A stretch of 64,000 nt of DNA from Streptomyces sp. NBC_01116 (GCF_041435495.1 NZ_CP108644.1:1798001-1862000); one strand, 5' to 3'; shown: positions 16,852 to 26,485, numbered from the stretch's first letter. A program made the numbers and translations. The notes: generated from the sequence alone by a model not told the origin.

Positions 16852-16864
16852 AACACCATTGTTG
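16851..16864 (-). promoter_or_regulatory. SufR operator CAAC-N6-GTTG
   Basis: CAACACCATTGTTG at 16851-16864 is an inverted repeat that matches the CAAC-N6-GTTG site described for Streptomyces SufR. It overlaps the presumed -10 element and abuts the GTG start of sufR, well placed for autorepression of the whole suf operon. Confidence 0.8.
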
Positions 16865-16923
16865 CGTAATTCATTCGACTCTGACAACCACGGTCCGGAA
16901 CGATCAACGGTGTGGTTCGTCAC

Positions 16924-16937
16924 TTAGGGTTACCTAA
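16924..16937. promoter_or_regulatory. 14-bp TTAGG-N4-CCTAA palindrome in the sufR/ABC divergent region
   Basis: Arms TTAGG and CCTAA are separated by GTTA. It lies 51 bases before the ABC gene start and about 60 bases from the SufR site. The half-sites recall the DtxR/IdeR iron box, but the spacing is five bases too short, so the cognate factor is unknown. Confidence 0.4.
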
Positions 16938-16987
16938 TCTGGCCCCGGGAGACACCCCCTCCGGAACGCTGCCTAGACTGGTGCGCC

Positions 16988-17929
16988 ATGGAGAACGAGC
17001 CCGTCGTACAGGTCAAGGGCCTGGTGAAGCGGTACGGCACGAAGACCGCGGTGAACGGCCTCGATCTGGTGGTCGCGACCGGCGCGGTGACCGCCGTCCT
17101 CGGCCCGAACGGCGCCGGGAAGACCACCACGATCGAGACCTGCGAGGGCTACCGCCGCCCCGACGCCGGCACCGTACGGGTCCTCGGCCTCGATCCGGTC
17201 GCCGACGCGGAGCGGCTGCGTCCGCGGATCGGGGTGATGCTCCAGTCCGGCGGCGTCTACTCCGGAGCGCGCGCCGACGAGATGCTCCGCCACATGGCCA
17301 GGCTGCACGCCCACCCCCTCGACGTGGACGCCCTGATCGAACGCCTCGGCCTGGGCGACTGCGGCCGCACCACCTACCGGCGGCTCTCCGGCGGCCAGCA
17401 GCAGCGCCTCTCGCTGGCCATGGCGGTCGTCGGCCGGCCCGAGCTGGTCTTCCTGGACGAGCCGACCGCCGGGCTCGACCCGTCGGCCCGCCGCTCCACC
17501 TGGGAGCTGGTGCGCGAGCTGCGCGCCGACGGCGTGTCCGTGGTGCTGACGACCCACTTCATGGACGAGGCCGAGGCGCTCGCCGACGACGTCGCGATCA
17601 TCGACGCGGGCCGGGTCATCGCCCGGGGCAGCCCGGAGGCGCTCTGCCGGAGCGGCGCGGAGAACACCCTGCGCTTCACCGGCCGCCCGGGCCTCGACCT
17701 CGGCTCGCTCGTCAAGGCGCTGCCCGACGGCTCCGGGGCCGCGGAGCCGCTGCCGGGGACGTACCGGATCACCGGGTCCATCGACCCGCAGCTGCTGGCC
17801 ACGGTGACCTCCTGGTGCGCCCAGCACGGCGTGATGCCCGAGGGCATCTCCGTGGAGCGGCACACCCTGGAGGACGTCTTCCTCGAACTGACCGGCAAGA
17901 AGCTGGCCGGCAAGGAGCTGCGCGCATGA
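16988..17929 (+). CDS. ABC transporter ATP-binding protein (drug/lipid exporter type)
   Basis: This 313-residue ATPase of the DrrA-like class has Walker A GPNGAGKTTT, signature LSGGQQQRLSLAMAV, Walker B ELVFLDEPTAGLD and switch TTHFMDEAEAL. The C-terminal 85 residues form the accessory domain common in ABC-2 exporters. It overlaps the permease start (ATGA), so the two make one exporter. This position beside sufR in divergent orientation is, to my knowledge, common in Streptomyces; cargo is unknown. Confidence 0.92.
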   Translation: MENEPVVQVKGLVKRYGTKTAVNGLDLVVATGAVTAVLGPNGAGKTTTIETCEGYRRPDAGTVRVLGLDPVADAERLRPRIGVMLQSGGVYSGARADEMLRHMARLHAHPLDVDALIERLGLGDCGRTTYRRLSGGQQQRLSLAMAVVGRPELVFLDEPTAGLDPSARRSTWELVRELRADGVSVVLTTHFMDEAEALADDVAIIDAGRVIARGSPEALCRSGAENTLRFTGRPGLDLGSLVKALPDGSGAAEPLPGTYRITGSIDPQLLATVTSWCAQHGVMPEGISVERHTLEDVFLELTGKKLAGKELRA

Positions 17930-18693
17930 GCGCCGGTACGTACACCCCGCGCCCCGGCGCGGCCCCGCTCCCCCGGATGATCGCCGCGCAGACCGCGCTG
18001 GAGACCCGGATGCTGCTGCGCAACGGCGAGCAGCTGCTGCTGACGGTGATCATCCCGACGCTGCTGCTGGTGCTGTTCAGCGCGGTCGACATCGTGGACA
18101 CCGGCTCGGGCGCGTCGGTCGACTTCCTGGCCCCGGGCATCCTGGCGCTCGCCGTGATGTCCACCGCCTTCACCGGTCAGGCCATCGCCACCGGCTTCGA
18201 ACGCCGTTACGGGGTCCTCAAGCGGCTCGGGGCCTCCCCGCTGCCCCGCTGGGCGCTGATGACCGCGAAGACGCTGTCGGTGCTGGTCACCGAGGTGCTC
18301 CAGATCGTGCTGCTGGCCGCCATCGCCCTGGCGCTCGGCTGGTCCCCGCAGGGCAATCCGCTCGCCGTGCTGCTGCTCCTCGTCCTGGGGACCGCCGCGT
18401 TCTCCGGGCTCGGGCTGCTGATGGCGGGGACGCTCAAGGCGGAGGCGACGCTCGCCGCCGCCAACCTGGTGTTCCTGCTGCTGCTGGTCGGCGGCGGGGT
18501 CATCGTGCCGCTGGAGAAGTTCCCGGACGCCGTGCGGTCGGTGCTGGGGCTGCTGCCCGTGTCGGCCCTCTCCGAGGGCCTGCGGGACGTCCTCCAGCAC
18601 GGCGCGTCGATGCCGTGGGCCCAGGCCGGGATCCTGGCGGTGTGGGCCGTGCTGGGGCTCGGCGCGGCGGCGAGGTTCTTCCGCTGGGAGTAG
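17926..18693 (+). CDS. ABC-2 type permease
   Basis: This 255-residue protein has six hydrophobic segments in ABC-2 arrangement. It has an N-terminal ETRMLLRNGEQLLLTVIIP, the central TGFERRYGVLKRLGASPLPR cytoplasmic loop and a C-terminal VPLEKFPDAVRSVLGLLPVSAL segment. The start codon ATG 17926 is embedded in the ATPase stop. It forms the membrane half of an exporter with the preceding gene. Confidence 0.92.
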   Translation: MSAGTYTPRPGAAPLPRMIAAQTALETRMLLRNGEQLLLTVIIPTLLLVLFSAVDIVDTGSGASVDFLAPGILALAVMSTAFTGQAIATGFERRYGVLKRLGASPLPRWALMTAKTLSVLVTEVLQIVLLAAIALALGWSPQGNPLAVLLLLVLGTAAFSGLGLLMAGTLKAEATLAAANLVFLLLLVGGGVIVPLEKFPDAVRSVLGLLPVSALSEGLRDVLQHGASMPWAQAGILAVWAVLGLGAAARFFRWE

Positions 18694-18780
18694 CCCGCGG
18701 GGGCCGTACGGCTGGACGTGTCCGGGCAACCGGGTACGAACCCACCCCCTCGTGAAATCATGCACAAGCCCCGTCCTACG

Positions 18781-19767
18781 ATGGTCCGCGTGGAAACCCC
18801 CATCTCCCTCATCGCCAAGCGCTGGACGCCGTCCACCAAGGTGGTGAAGCGCGCCGCGCTCTCCGCCGTCATGATGAGCGTCTTCATCATCGTCACCGGC
18901 GGGGCCGTCCGGCTCACCGGTTCGGGCCTCGGCTGCGACACCTGGCCCAAGTGCACCGACGACAGTCTGTTCGCGACGCCCGAACAGGGGCTGCACGGCG
19001 CGATCGAGTTCGGCAACCGGATGCTGACCTACGTCCTGTCGGCCGCGGTGGGCTGGGCGATCATCGCCATCAGTTCGGCCAAGCCGCGTCGCCGCAAGCT
19101 CGCCCGGCTGGGCTGGCTGCAGTTCTGGATCGTGCTGGGCAACGCCGTCCTCGGCGGGATCACGGTCTGGGCGGGCCTCAACCCCTGGACGGTGGCCGGT
19201 CACTTCCTGCTGGCCAACGCGCTCCTCGCGGTCGCCGTGATCACCTGGGTGCGGGTCGGCGAGGGCGACGGCCCGCCGCGCCCCCGGACCCCGCTGCCGG
19301 TGCGGCGCCTGGCCTGGGCGATCGTGGCGACCACGGTGGTCCTGATCGTGCTGGGCACCTCGGTGACCGGGTCCGGCAAGCACGCCGGCGACAGCAGCGA
19401 CGTACCGCGCATGCCGTGGGACTGGTCGGCCGCCGCCCATGTGCACGCCATCTCCGCCTGGGTCGTCTGCGCCCTGGCCATCGCGATGTGGCTGGCCCTG
19501 CGGGTGGTCGACGCGCCCGCCGACACCCGGGCCCGCGCCCGCGACCTGCTGGTCGTGCTGCTCGCCCAGGGTGCGATCGGATACGTCCAGTACTTCAGCG
19601 ACGTCCCCGAGATCCTGGTCGGCGTCCACATGTTCGGTTCGGCCATCCTGTGGATCGCCGTGATCCGGCTGGTGCTGAGCATGCGCGAGCGCGGCGACGA
19701 CGCACCCGCCCCGCTGCCCGGCCCGTCCGCCGAGCGGCCGGAGACGGCACCGGCGACGGCGGTCTGA
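18781..19767 (+). CDS. ctaA: Haem A synthase (COX15/CtaA family)
   Basis: From ATG 18781 the protein has 328 residues and about eight membrane helices. Haem-ligand histidines lie in GLHGAIEFGNRML, VAGHFLLANALL, AAHVHAISAW and GVHMFGSAIL, and the paired cysteines in GLGCDTWPKC. It oxidises the haem O methyl group to the formyl of haem A for cytochrome aa3. The start is uncertain: GTG 18790 or upstream ATGs at 18760 and 18718 are in frame and none has a good Shine-Dalgarno. The C-terminal 25 residues are Pro/Ala-rich. It is convergent with, and functionally paired with, ctaB. Confidence 0.92.
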   Translation: MVRVETPISLIAKRWTPSTKVVKRAALSAVMMSVFIIVTGGAVRLTGSGLGCDTWPKCTDDSLFATPEQGLHGAIEFGNRMLTYVLSAAVGWAIIAISSAKPRRRKLARLGWLQFWIVLGNAVLGGITVWAGLNPWTVAGHFLLANALLAVAVITWVRVGEGDGPPRPRTPLPVRRLAWAIVATTVVLIVLGTSVTGSGKHAGDSSDVPRMPWDWSAAAHVHAISAWVVCALAIAMWLALRVVDAPADTRARARDLLVVLLAQGAIGYVQYFSDVPEILVGVHMFGSAILWIAVIRLVLSMRERGDDAPAPLPGPSAERPETAPATAV

Positions 19768-19781
19768 CGGACATCCGTCAC

Positions 19782-19818
19782 TGAGGGGCGGCGGGCCGCG
19801 GTGGCCCGCCGCCCCTCA
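19782..19818 (+). terminator. 16-bp hairpin after ctaA
   Basis: Perfect 16-base arms at 19782-19797 and 19803-19818 flank a five-base loop, 15 bases past the ctaA stop. No U-run follows, as is usual in Streptomyces. The 170 bases beyond it, up to 19989, show no gene. Confidence 0.75.
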
Positions 19819-19989
19819 CGTGTGCCGCGGCCCCTCGCTCCGGCCCGTGCACCCGGTGCGCGTTGCCCGACCCGACCAGCGCGGCGACCCGGACCGCGTG
19901 CCGGTCGTCCGGGGCTCCCCGGGAAGGCGTGCTGACGCACTGCCCAACGGGTGGGGGCCCCGGGCGGGACACCGTCCGAGGTGGACGCC

Positions 19990-20367
19990 TCAGCGGTCGT
20001 TGGAGGGACCGCCGACCTGGATCCCGGCCATCCGGGACCACTCGTACGGGCCGGTGCGGACCTTGAGCGCGAACTCGCCGTCGAACTCCTCGTGCACCGT
20101 GATGCCGGACTTCCGCGCCGCGCTCTCGGCCACCGCGTAGGTCGGGGCCACGAGGTCGCCCCAGGCGCCGTCCTCGCCGACCAGGACGATGCGGGCGCCC
20201 GCCTGGCCGATGTAGGCGACCTGTCCCTCGGCACCGCCGTGCTCCTTGGCGAAGGCGCCGATCTCGCGGGCCAGCTTCGCCGCCCTGCGCTCGGCTCGGG
20301 CCGCCTTCCTGGCGTCCGTGCGTGAGGTCTGCCCGCCGTCGATTGCGTCTGCTGCCGTCTCTGCCAT
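19990..20367 (-). CDS. Conserved hypothetical protein, charged N-terminus
   Basis: This 125-residue soluble protein of unknown function has about 45 N-terminal residues that are Ala/Arg/Lys-rich and helical (RTDARKAARAERRAAKLARE). A compact domain follows, with GQVAYIGQAGARIVLVGEDGAWGDLVAPTY and VHEEFDGEFALKVRTGPYEWSRMAGIQVGG. I recall similar proteins next to ctaB in streptomycetes, but no function. The two upstream hairpins separate it from ctaB. Confidence 0.75.
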   Translation of the reverse strand: MAETAADAIDGGQTSRTDARKAARAERRAAKLAREIGAFAKEHGGAEGQVAYIGQAGARIVLVGEDGAWGDLVAPTYAVAESAARKSGITVHEEFDGEFALKVRTGPYEWSRMAGIQVGGPSNDR

Positions 20368-20400
20368 GAACAGGATGCTACCGACGGGTAGATGAACTGG

Positions 20401-20444
20401 CGACGGGCGGGTCGCGTGGCCTGTGCCACGCGACCCGCCCGTCG
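20401..20444 (-). terminator. 20-bp perfect hairpin after ctaB
   Basis: Arms 20401-20420 and 20425-20444 are perfectly complementary around a CTGT loop. The structure lies nine bases past the ctaB stop, between ctaB and the hypothetical gene, and is one of the strongest stems in the window. Confidence 0.85.
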
Positions 20445-20452
20445 GGGACGTC

Positions 20453-21400
20453 CTAGTGGAGGAAGGGGTCCACCGCGACCGCGAGGAAGAGGAGCGAGAC
20501 GTAGGTGATGGACCAGTGGAAGAGCCGCATCTCCTTGAGCTTGGCCCCGGTCACCCCGGCCTTGGCCCGGTTCTGGAGGCCGTGGGCCTCCCAGAGCCAG
20601 GCGCCGCCGGACAGCAGCGCCACCGCGGTGTAGAACCAGCCGGTGTAGCCGAGCGGGGTGAGCAGCAGCGAGACCGCGACCATCACCCAGCTGTAGACGA
20701 CGATCTGCTGGGCGACCACCCGGTTGGAGGCGACCACCGGGAGCATCGGGACGCCGACCCGGGCGTAGTCGTCCTTGACCTTCATCGACAGCGGCCAGTA
20801 GTGCGGCGGCGTCCAGAAGAAGATGACGGCGAAGAGGATGACCGCGGCCCAGGAGAGCTCGTTCGTCACGGCGGACCAGCCGATGAGGACCGGCATGCAG
20901 CCCGCGATACCGCCCCAGACGATGTTCTGGGAGGTGCGGCGCTTCAGCAGCATCGTGTACACGACGACGTAGAAGAGCAGCGCGCCGAGCGCGAGAGCGG
21001 CCGAGAGCCAGTTGACGAGCAGCCCGAACCAGACCGTCGAGATCACCGCGAGGGCGATGCCGAAGGCGAGGCACTCGCGGGGGCTGACCATGCCGGTGAC
21101 CAGCGGGCGCTGGGACGTCCGGTCCATCAGCGCGTCGATGTCCCGGTCGATGTACATGTTCAGCGCGTTGGCACCGCCGGCGGAGAGATATCCCCCGATG
21201 GTGGTGGTGAGGACGAGCCACAGGTCGGGTACACCCTGGGCAGCGAGGAACATCACCGGAACGGTGGTGATGAGCAACAGCTCGATGATCCGTGGCTTGG
21301 TAAGAGCCACGAAAGCCTTGACGCGGGCCCCGAACGGGCGATGGCCCCCCGGGCTGGGAGTCAAGGCGACCCCTGCGGGTCGGGACTCGACGGCCGTCAC
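20453..21400 (-). CDS. ctaB: Protoheme IX farnesyltransferase (haem O synthase)
   Basis: This 315-residue UbiA-superfamily prenyltransferase has nine or so membrane helices. Its first Asp-rich motif is [18 protein letters not shown] and the second region is [17 protein letters not shown]. It attaches farnesyl to haem B to give haem O, the substrate of CtaA. GTG 21400 is chosen because AGGGG lies eight or so bases upstream and upstream sequence is non-coding in style. It diverges from tkt. Confidence 0.95.
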   Translation of the reverse strand: MTAVESRPAGVALTPSPGGHRPFGARVKAFVALTKPRIIELLLITTVPVMFLAAQGVPDLWLVLTTTIGGYLSAGGANALNMYIDRDIDALMDRTSQRPLVTGMVSPRECLAFGIALAVISTVWFGLLVNWLSAALALGALLFYVVVYTMLLKRRTSQNIVWGGIAGCMPVLIGWSAVTNELSWAAVILFAVIFFWTPPHYWPLSMKVKDDYARVGVPMLPVVASNRVVAQQIVVYSWVMVAVSLLLTPLGYTGWFYTAVALLSGGAWLWEAHGLQNRAKAGVTGAKLKEMRLFHWSITYVSLLFLAVAVDPFLH

Positions 21401-21460
21401 GCACACCCCTGACAGAGAAATCCCAGCAAGCTCCGGGCGAAGAGGCCCGGTGAAGACTTG

Positions 21461-21476
21461 CGCGAACCCGTTCACT
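21461..21476. promoter_or_regulatory. Possible Rex-like half-match upstream of ctaB
   Basis: CGCGAACCCGTTCACT at 21461-21476 resembles the Rex redox-sensor site TGTGAACNNNTTCACA with three mismatches. It lies 60 bases upstream of ctaB in the 291-base ctaB/tkt divergent region, which otherwise shows only presumed promoters. Confidence 0.25.
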
Positions 21477-21691
21477 CTAGACGTTGCGGATACGCCGCCC
21501 ATCGCGGGGGTGGGGTCGTGTTGAGGGTGACTGTTCGCCGGATGTGCATTCCGCCGGGAGGCGAACTCCTCGGGTCGCCCACACCCTGGAAAGTGCTCGG
21601 AAAGTGTGCCTGTCAACGGGGGTAGGCTCGACAGCGCCCGGTGCGGTCACAGTCACCGGTTTACGACAGTGGAGAGGAGCCCTGACTCAGG

Positions 21692-23794
21692 GTGAGCATC
21701 AAGCCGACCACCGCAGACCTCCAGTGGACCGATTTGGACCAGCGGGCCGTGGACACCGCCCGCGTTCTCGCCGCGGACGCCGTACAGAAAGTCGGAAACG
21801 GCCACCCGGGCACGGCGATGAGCCTGGCTCCCGCCGCGTACACCCTCTTCCAGAAGGTGATGCGGCACGACCCCGCGGACGCCGAGTGGACCGGCCGCGA
21901 CCGGTTCGTCCTCTCCGCCGGCCACTCCAGCCTGACGCTCTACATCCAGCTCTACCTGGCCGGCTACGGCCTGGAGCTGGACGACCTCAAGGCCTTCCGC
22001 ACCTGGGGCTCCACGACCCCGGGCCACCCGGAGTACGGCCACACCACCGGTGTCGAGACGACGACCGGGCCGCTGGGCCAGGGTGTCGCCAACGCGGTGG
22101 GCATGGCGATGGCCGCCCGCTACGAGCGCGGCCTCTTCGACCCCGAGGCGGCCCCCGGCGCCTCCCCGTTCGACCACATGGTGTGGGTCGTCGCGGGTGA
22201 CGGCTGCCTCCAGGAGGGCATCTCGGCCGAGGCGTCCTCGCTGGCCGGGCACCAGAAGCTGGGCAACCTGGTCCTGCTCTGGGACGACAACCACATCTCC
22301 ATCGAGGGCGACACGGAGACCGCGGTCTCCGAGGACACCATCAAGCGGTACGAGGCGTACGGCTGGCACGTCCAGCGTGTCGACCAGCTCCCCAGCGGCG
22401 ACCTGGACCCGGCGGGTCTGTACGCGGCGCTGCAGGCGGCCAGGGCCGAGACCGAGCGCCCCTCGTTCATCGCGGCCCGCTCGATCATCGCCTGGCCCGC
22501 CCCGAACGCCCAGAACACCGAGGCCGCGCACGGCTCGGCGCTCGGCGACGACGAGGTCGCCGCGACCAAGCGGGTCCTCGGCTTCGATCCGGAGCAGACC
22601 TTCGAGGTCTCCGACGCCGTCATCGGCCACACCCGTGAGGCCCTGGACCGCGGCCGCGAGGCCCGCGCCGAGTGGGACAAGTCGTTCGCCGCGTGGCGCA
22701 CCGCCAACCCGGAGCGCGCCGCCTCCTTCGACCGGATCGCCGCGGGCGAGCTGCCCGAGGGCTGGGAGGAGAAGCTCCCCGTCTTCGAGCCCGGCAAGGG
22801 CCTGGCCACCCGCGCGGCCTCCGGCAAGGTGCTCCAGGCGCTCGGCGAGATCGTGCCCGAGCTGTGGGGCGGCTCCGCCGACCTCGCGGGCTCCAACAAC
22901 ACCACGATCGACAAGACGTCCTCGTTCCTCCCGGCGGGCAACCCGCTGCCGGAGGCCGACCCGTACGGCCGGACGATCCACTTCGGCATCCGCGAGCACG
23001 CCATGGCCGCCGCCATGAACGGCATCGCGCTGCACGGCAACACCCGCATCTACGGCGGCACCTTCCTGGTGTTCTCCGACTACATGCGCAACGCGGTGCG
23101 ACTGTCCGCGCTGATGCACCTGCCGGTGACGTACGTCTGGACGCACGACTCGATCGGCCTCGGCGAGGACGGTCCCACCCACCAGCCGGTCGAGCACCTG
23201 GCCGCGCTGCGCGCCATCCCGGGCCTGAACATCGTGCGCCCGGCGGACGCCAACGAGACCGCCATCGCCTGGCGCGAGATCCTGCGCCGCTACACCAAGG
23301 TGTTCGGCAAGGGCGCCCCGCACGGTCTGGCGCTGACCCGCCAGGGCGTGCCGACGTACGAGGCGAACGAGAACGCGGCCAAGGGCGGCTACGTCCTGTT
23401 CGAGGCCGAAGGATCCCCCGGGGAGACCGCGGCGCCGCAGGTGCTGCTGATCGCGACCGGTTCCGAGGTCCACGTGGCCGTCGGGGCGCGCGAGCAGCTC
23501 CAGGCGGCCGGTGTGCCGACCCGGGTGGTCTCGATGCCGTCGGTCGAGTGGTTCGAGGAGCAGGACCAGGCGTACAAGGACAGCGTGCTGCCCCCGTCGG
23601 TGAAGGCGCGCGTCGCCGTCGAGGCGGGCATCGGCCTGACCTGGTACCGGTACGTGGGCGACGCGGGCCGGATCGTCTCGCTGGAGCACTTCGGGGCCTC
23701 GGCCGACGCGAAGGTGCTGTTCCGCGAGTTCGGCTTCACGCCGGAGCACGTGGCCGCCGCCGCGCGGGAATCTCTCGAAGCCGCCGCGCGCTGA
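21692..23794 (+). CDS. tkt: Transketolase
   Basis: This 700-residue thiamine-diphosphate enzyme has the TPP motif GDGCLQEGISAEASSLAGHQ ... WDDNHISIEG, an N-terminal GNGHPGTAMSLAPAAYTLFQ, and the pyrimidine-domain segment THDSIGLGEDGPTHQPVEHL. It moves two-carbon units in the non-oxidative pentose phosphate pathway. Start is GTG 21692. It opens a five-gene operon, with 34 bases before tal. Confidence 0.97.
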   Translation: MSIKPTTADLQWTDLDQRAVDTARVLAADAVQKVGNGHPGTAMSLAPAAYTLFQKVMRHDPADAEWTGRDRFVLSAGHSSLTLYIQLYLAGYGLELDDLKAFRTWGSTTPGHPEYGHTTGVETTTGPLGQGVANAVGMAMAARYERGLFDPEAAPGASPFDHMVWVVAGDGCLQEGISAEASSLAGHQKLGNLVLLWDDNHISIEGDTETAVSEDTIKRYEAYGWHVQRVDQLPSGDLDPAGLYAALQAARAETERPSFIAARSIIAWPAPNAQNTEAAHGSALGDDEVAATKRVLGFDPEQTFEVSDAVIGHTREALDRGREARAEWDKSFAAWRTANPERAASFDRIAAGELPEGWEEKLPVFEPGKGLATRAASGKVLQALGEIVPELWGGSADLAGSNNTTIDKTSSFLPAGNPLPEADPYGRTIHFGIREHAMAAAMNGIALHGNTRIYGGTFLVFSDYMRNAVRLSALMHLPVTYVWTHDSIGLGEDGPTHQPVEHLAALRAIPGLNIVRPADANETAIAWREILRRYTKVFGKGAPHGLALTRQGVPTYEANENAAKGGYVLFEAEGSPGETAAPQVLLIATGSEVHVAVGAREQLQAAGVPTRVVSMPSVEWFEEQDQAYKDSVLPPSVKARVAVEAGIGLTWYRYVGDAGRIVSLEHFGASADAKVLFREFGFTPEHVAAAARESLEAAAR

Positions 23795-23828
23795 CGCCGG
23801 TAGATACGACTAGTAGGAGATGCAACTC

Positions 23829-24947
23829 ATGACAGACGCACTCAAGCGCCTCTCCGACGAGGGCGTGGCGATCTGGCTCGACGACCTGTCGCGCAAGCGG
23901 ATCACGTCCGGCAACCTGGCCGAGCTGATCGACCAGAGCCACGTCGTCGGCGTCACCACCAACCCGTCGATCTTCCAGAAGGCGATCTCCTCGGGCGACG
24001 GTTACGAGCAGCAGCTCACCGACCTCGCCGCCCGCAAGGTCACCGTCGAGGAAGCCCTGCGCATGATCACGACGGCGGACGTCCGCGACGCCGCCGACAT
24101 CCTGCGCCCGGTCTTCGACGCCACGGACGGCCAGGACGGCCGGGTCTCCATCGAGGTGGACCCGCGCCTGGCCCACAACACCACGGCCACCGTCGCCGAG
24201 GCCAAGCAGCTGGCGTGGCTGGTCGACCGGCCGAACACGCTCATCAAGATCCCGGCGACCAAGGCAGGTCTGCCGGCGATCACCGAGACGATCGGCCGGG
24301 GCATCAGCGTCAACGTGACGCTGATCTTCTCGCTGGAGCGCTACCGCGCCGTCATGGACGCCTACCTGGCGGGCCTGGAGAAGGCGAAGGCCGCGGGCCT
24401 GGACCTCTCCAAGATCCACTCGGTGGCCTCGTTCTTCGTATCGCGGGTGGACACCGAGATCGACAAGCGGCTGGACGCCCTCGGCTCCGACGAGGCGAAG
24501 GCGGCCAAGGGCAAGTCCGCGCTGGCCAACGCCCGGCTGGCCTACGAGGCGTACGAGGAGGTCTTCTCCTCCGACCGCTGGGCTCCCCTGGACAAGGCGC
24601 AGGCCAACAAGCAGCGTCCGCTGTGGGCCTCGACCGGCGTCAAGGACCCGGCCCTGAAGGACACGCTGTACGTCGACGACCTGGTGGCGCCGAACACGGT
24701 GAACACCATGCCGGAGGCGACGCTGGAGGCGGTGGCCGACCACGGCGAGATCACCGGCAACACCGTCGCCGGCGGTTACGACCGGGCGCGCGCCGACCTC
24801 GACGCGATCAAGAAGCTCGGCATCGCGTACGACGACGTCGTGCAGGTGCTGGAGGACGAGGGCGTCGAGAAGTTCGAGGCGTCCTGGAACGACCTGCTCA
24901 AGTCGACCGAGGCGGAGCTCTCGCGCCTCGCCCCCTCGGAGGGCTGA
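23829..24947 (+). CDS. tal: Transaldolase
   Basis: This 372-residue class I aldolase of the actinobacterial long transaldolase type has an N-terminal [17 protein letters not shown] and the Schiff-base lysine in [18 protein letters not shown] 23829 has GGAG nine bases upstream; an in-frame ATG three codons earlier lacks spacing. It transfers dihydroxyacetone units between sugar phosphates. The end of the gene carries the GGAGG that serves zwf. Confidence 0.96.
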   Translation: MTDALKRLSDEGVAIWLDDLSRKRITSGNLAELIDQSHVVGVTTNPSIFQKAISSGDGYEQQLTDLAARKVTVEEALRMITTADVRDAADILRPVFDATDGQDGRVSIEVDPRLAHNTTATVAEAKQLAWLVDRPNTLIKIPATKAGLPAITETIGRGISVNVTLIFSLERYRAVMDAYLAGLEKAKAAGLDLSKIHSVASFFVSRVDTEIDKRLDALGSDEAKAAKGKSALANARLAYEAYEEVFSSDRWAPLDKAQANKQRPLWASTGVKDPALKDTLYVDDLVAPNTVNTMPEATLEAVADHGEITGNTVAGGYDRARADLDAIKKLGIAYDDVVQVLEDEGVEKFEASWNDLLKSTEAELSRLAPSEG

Positions 24948-24952
24948 CCACT

Positions 24953-26485
24953 TTGTCTGCTGTTCCCGGAGCCAACCCGCTCCGTGACGCACAGGACCGA
25001 CGGCTTCCGCGTATCGCGGGGCCGTCGGGCCTGGTCATCTTTGGCGTCACGGGTGATTTGTCCCGTAAAAAGCTGATGCCCGCCGTCTACGACCTGGCCA
25101 ATCGCGGCCTGCTGCCGCCGGGCTTCTCGCTCATCGGCTTCGCGCGCCGCGACTGGGAGGACGAGGACTTCGCCCAGGTCGTCCACGACGCCGTCAAGGA
25201 GCACGCCCGTACGCCGTTCCGCGAGGAGGTCTGGCAGCAGCTCATCCAGGGGATGCGCTTCGTCCAGGGCAACTTCGACGACGACGAGGCCTTCGAGACG
25301 CTGAAGTCGACCATCCAGGAGCTCGACAAGGCCCAGGGGACCGGCGGTAACTTCGCCTTCTACCTCTCGGTGCCGCCCAAGTTCTTCCCCAAGGTCGTCC
25401 AGCAGCTGAAGAAGCACGGCCTGGCCGACCAGAAGGAGGGCTCCTGGCGGCGTGCCGTCATCGAGAAGCCGTTCGGCCACGACCTGGCCAGCGCGCAGGA
25501 GCTCAACCAGCTCGTGCACGACGTCTTCCCGCCCAACGAGGTCTTCCGGATCGACCACTACCTGGGCAAGGAGACGGTCCAGAACATCCTGGCGCTGCGG
25601 TTCGCCAACACGATGTTCGAGCCGATCTGGAACCGGTCCTACGTCGACCACGTACAGATCACGATGGCCGAGGACATCGGCATCGGCGGCCGGGCCGGCT
25701 ACTACGACGGCATCGGCGCCGCCCGTGACGTCATCCAGAACCACCTGCTCCAGCTGCTGGCGCTGACCGCGATGGAGGAGCCCGGCTCCTTCCACCCGAA
25801 GGCCCTGGTCGCCGAGAAGCTCAAGGTCCTCACCGCCGTCGAGCTGCCCGACGACCTCGGCAAGCACACCGTGCGCGCCCAGTACGAGCACGCGTGGCAG
25901 GGCGGCCAGGAGGTCCTCGGCTACTGCGAGGAGGAGGGCATCGACCCCAAGTCGACGACCGACACCTACGCGGCGATCAAGCTGACGATCAACAACCGCC
26001 GCTGGGCGGGCGTGCCGTTCTACCTCCGCACCGGAAAGCGGCTCGGCCGCCGGGTCACGGAGATCGCGGTCGTCTTCAAGCGCGCGCCCTATCTGCCCTT
26101 CGAGTCCGGCGCCACGGAGGAGCTGGGCGGCAACGCCCTGGTCATCCGGGTCCAGCCGGACGAGGGCGTCACCGTGCGCTTCGGCTCCAAGGTGCCCGGC
26201 ACCTCGATGGAGGTCCGGGACGTCACGATGGACTTCGCGTACGGCGAGTCGTTCACGGAGTCCAGCCCGGAGGCGTACGAGCGGCTCCTCCTGGACGTCC
26301 TGCTCGGCGACGCCAACCTCTTCCCGCGCCACCAGGAGGTCGAGCTGTCCTGGAACATCCTCGACCCGATCGAGAAGTTCTGGGACAAGCACGGCAAGCC
26401 CGCGAAGTACCCGGCCGGCACCTGGGGCCCGGCCGAGGCGGACGAGATGCTCGCACGCGACGGACGGAGCTGGAGGCGGCCATGA
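24953..26485 (+). CDS. zwf: Glucose-6-phosphate dehydrogenase
   Basis: This 510-residue enzyme has the NADP site VIFGVTGDLSRKKLMPAVYD and the catalytic motif RIDHYLGKETVQN. It makes 6-phosphogluconolactone and NADPH. The start is a rare TTG at 24953: it lies five bases past tal, GGAGG within the end of tal is correctly spaced, and the resulting N-terminus (SAVPGANPLRDAQDRRLP) matches streptomycete Zwf. Longer frames run antisense-like through tal and are rejected. It overlaps opcA (ATGA). Confidence 0.95.
   Translation: MSAVPGANPLRDAQDRRLPRIAGPSGLVIFGVTGDLSRKKLMPAVYDLANRGLLPPGFSLIGFARRDWEDEDFAQVVHDAVKEHARTPFREEVWQQLIQGMRFVQGNFDDDEAFETLKSTIQELDKAQGTGGNFAFYLSVPPKFFPKVVQQLKKHGLADQKEGSWRRAVIEKPFGHDLASAQELNQLVHDVFPPNEVFRIDHYLGKETVQNILALRFANTMFEPIWNRSYVDHVQITMAEDIGIGGRAGYYDGIGAARDVIQNHLLQLLALTAMEEPGSFHPKALVAEKLKVLTAVELPDDLGKHTVRAQYEHAWQGGQEVLGYCEEEGIDPKSTTDTYAAIKLTINNRRWAGVPFYLRTGKRLGRRVTEIAVVFKRAPYLPFESGATEELGGNALVIRVQPDEGVTVRFGSKVPGTSMEVRDVTMDFAYGESFTESSPEAYERLLLDVLLGDANLFPRHQEVELSWNILDPIEKFWDKHGKPAKYPAGTWGPAEADEMLARDGRSWRRP

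Noticed and set aside
16924..16937. DtxR/IdeR iron box
   Set aside because: The canonical site has nine bases between TTAGG and CCTAA; here there are four. Kept only as an unassigned palindrome.
24215..24952. Longer zwf start inside tal
   Set aside because: That extension overlaps tal out of frame and has Arg/Gly-rich shadow composition; the TTG at 24953 has a well-placed ribosome site.
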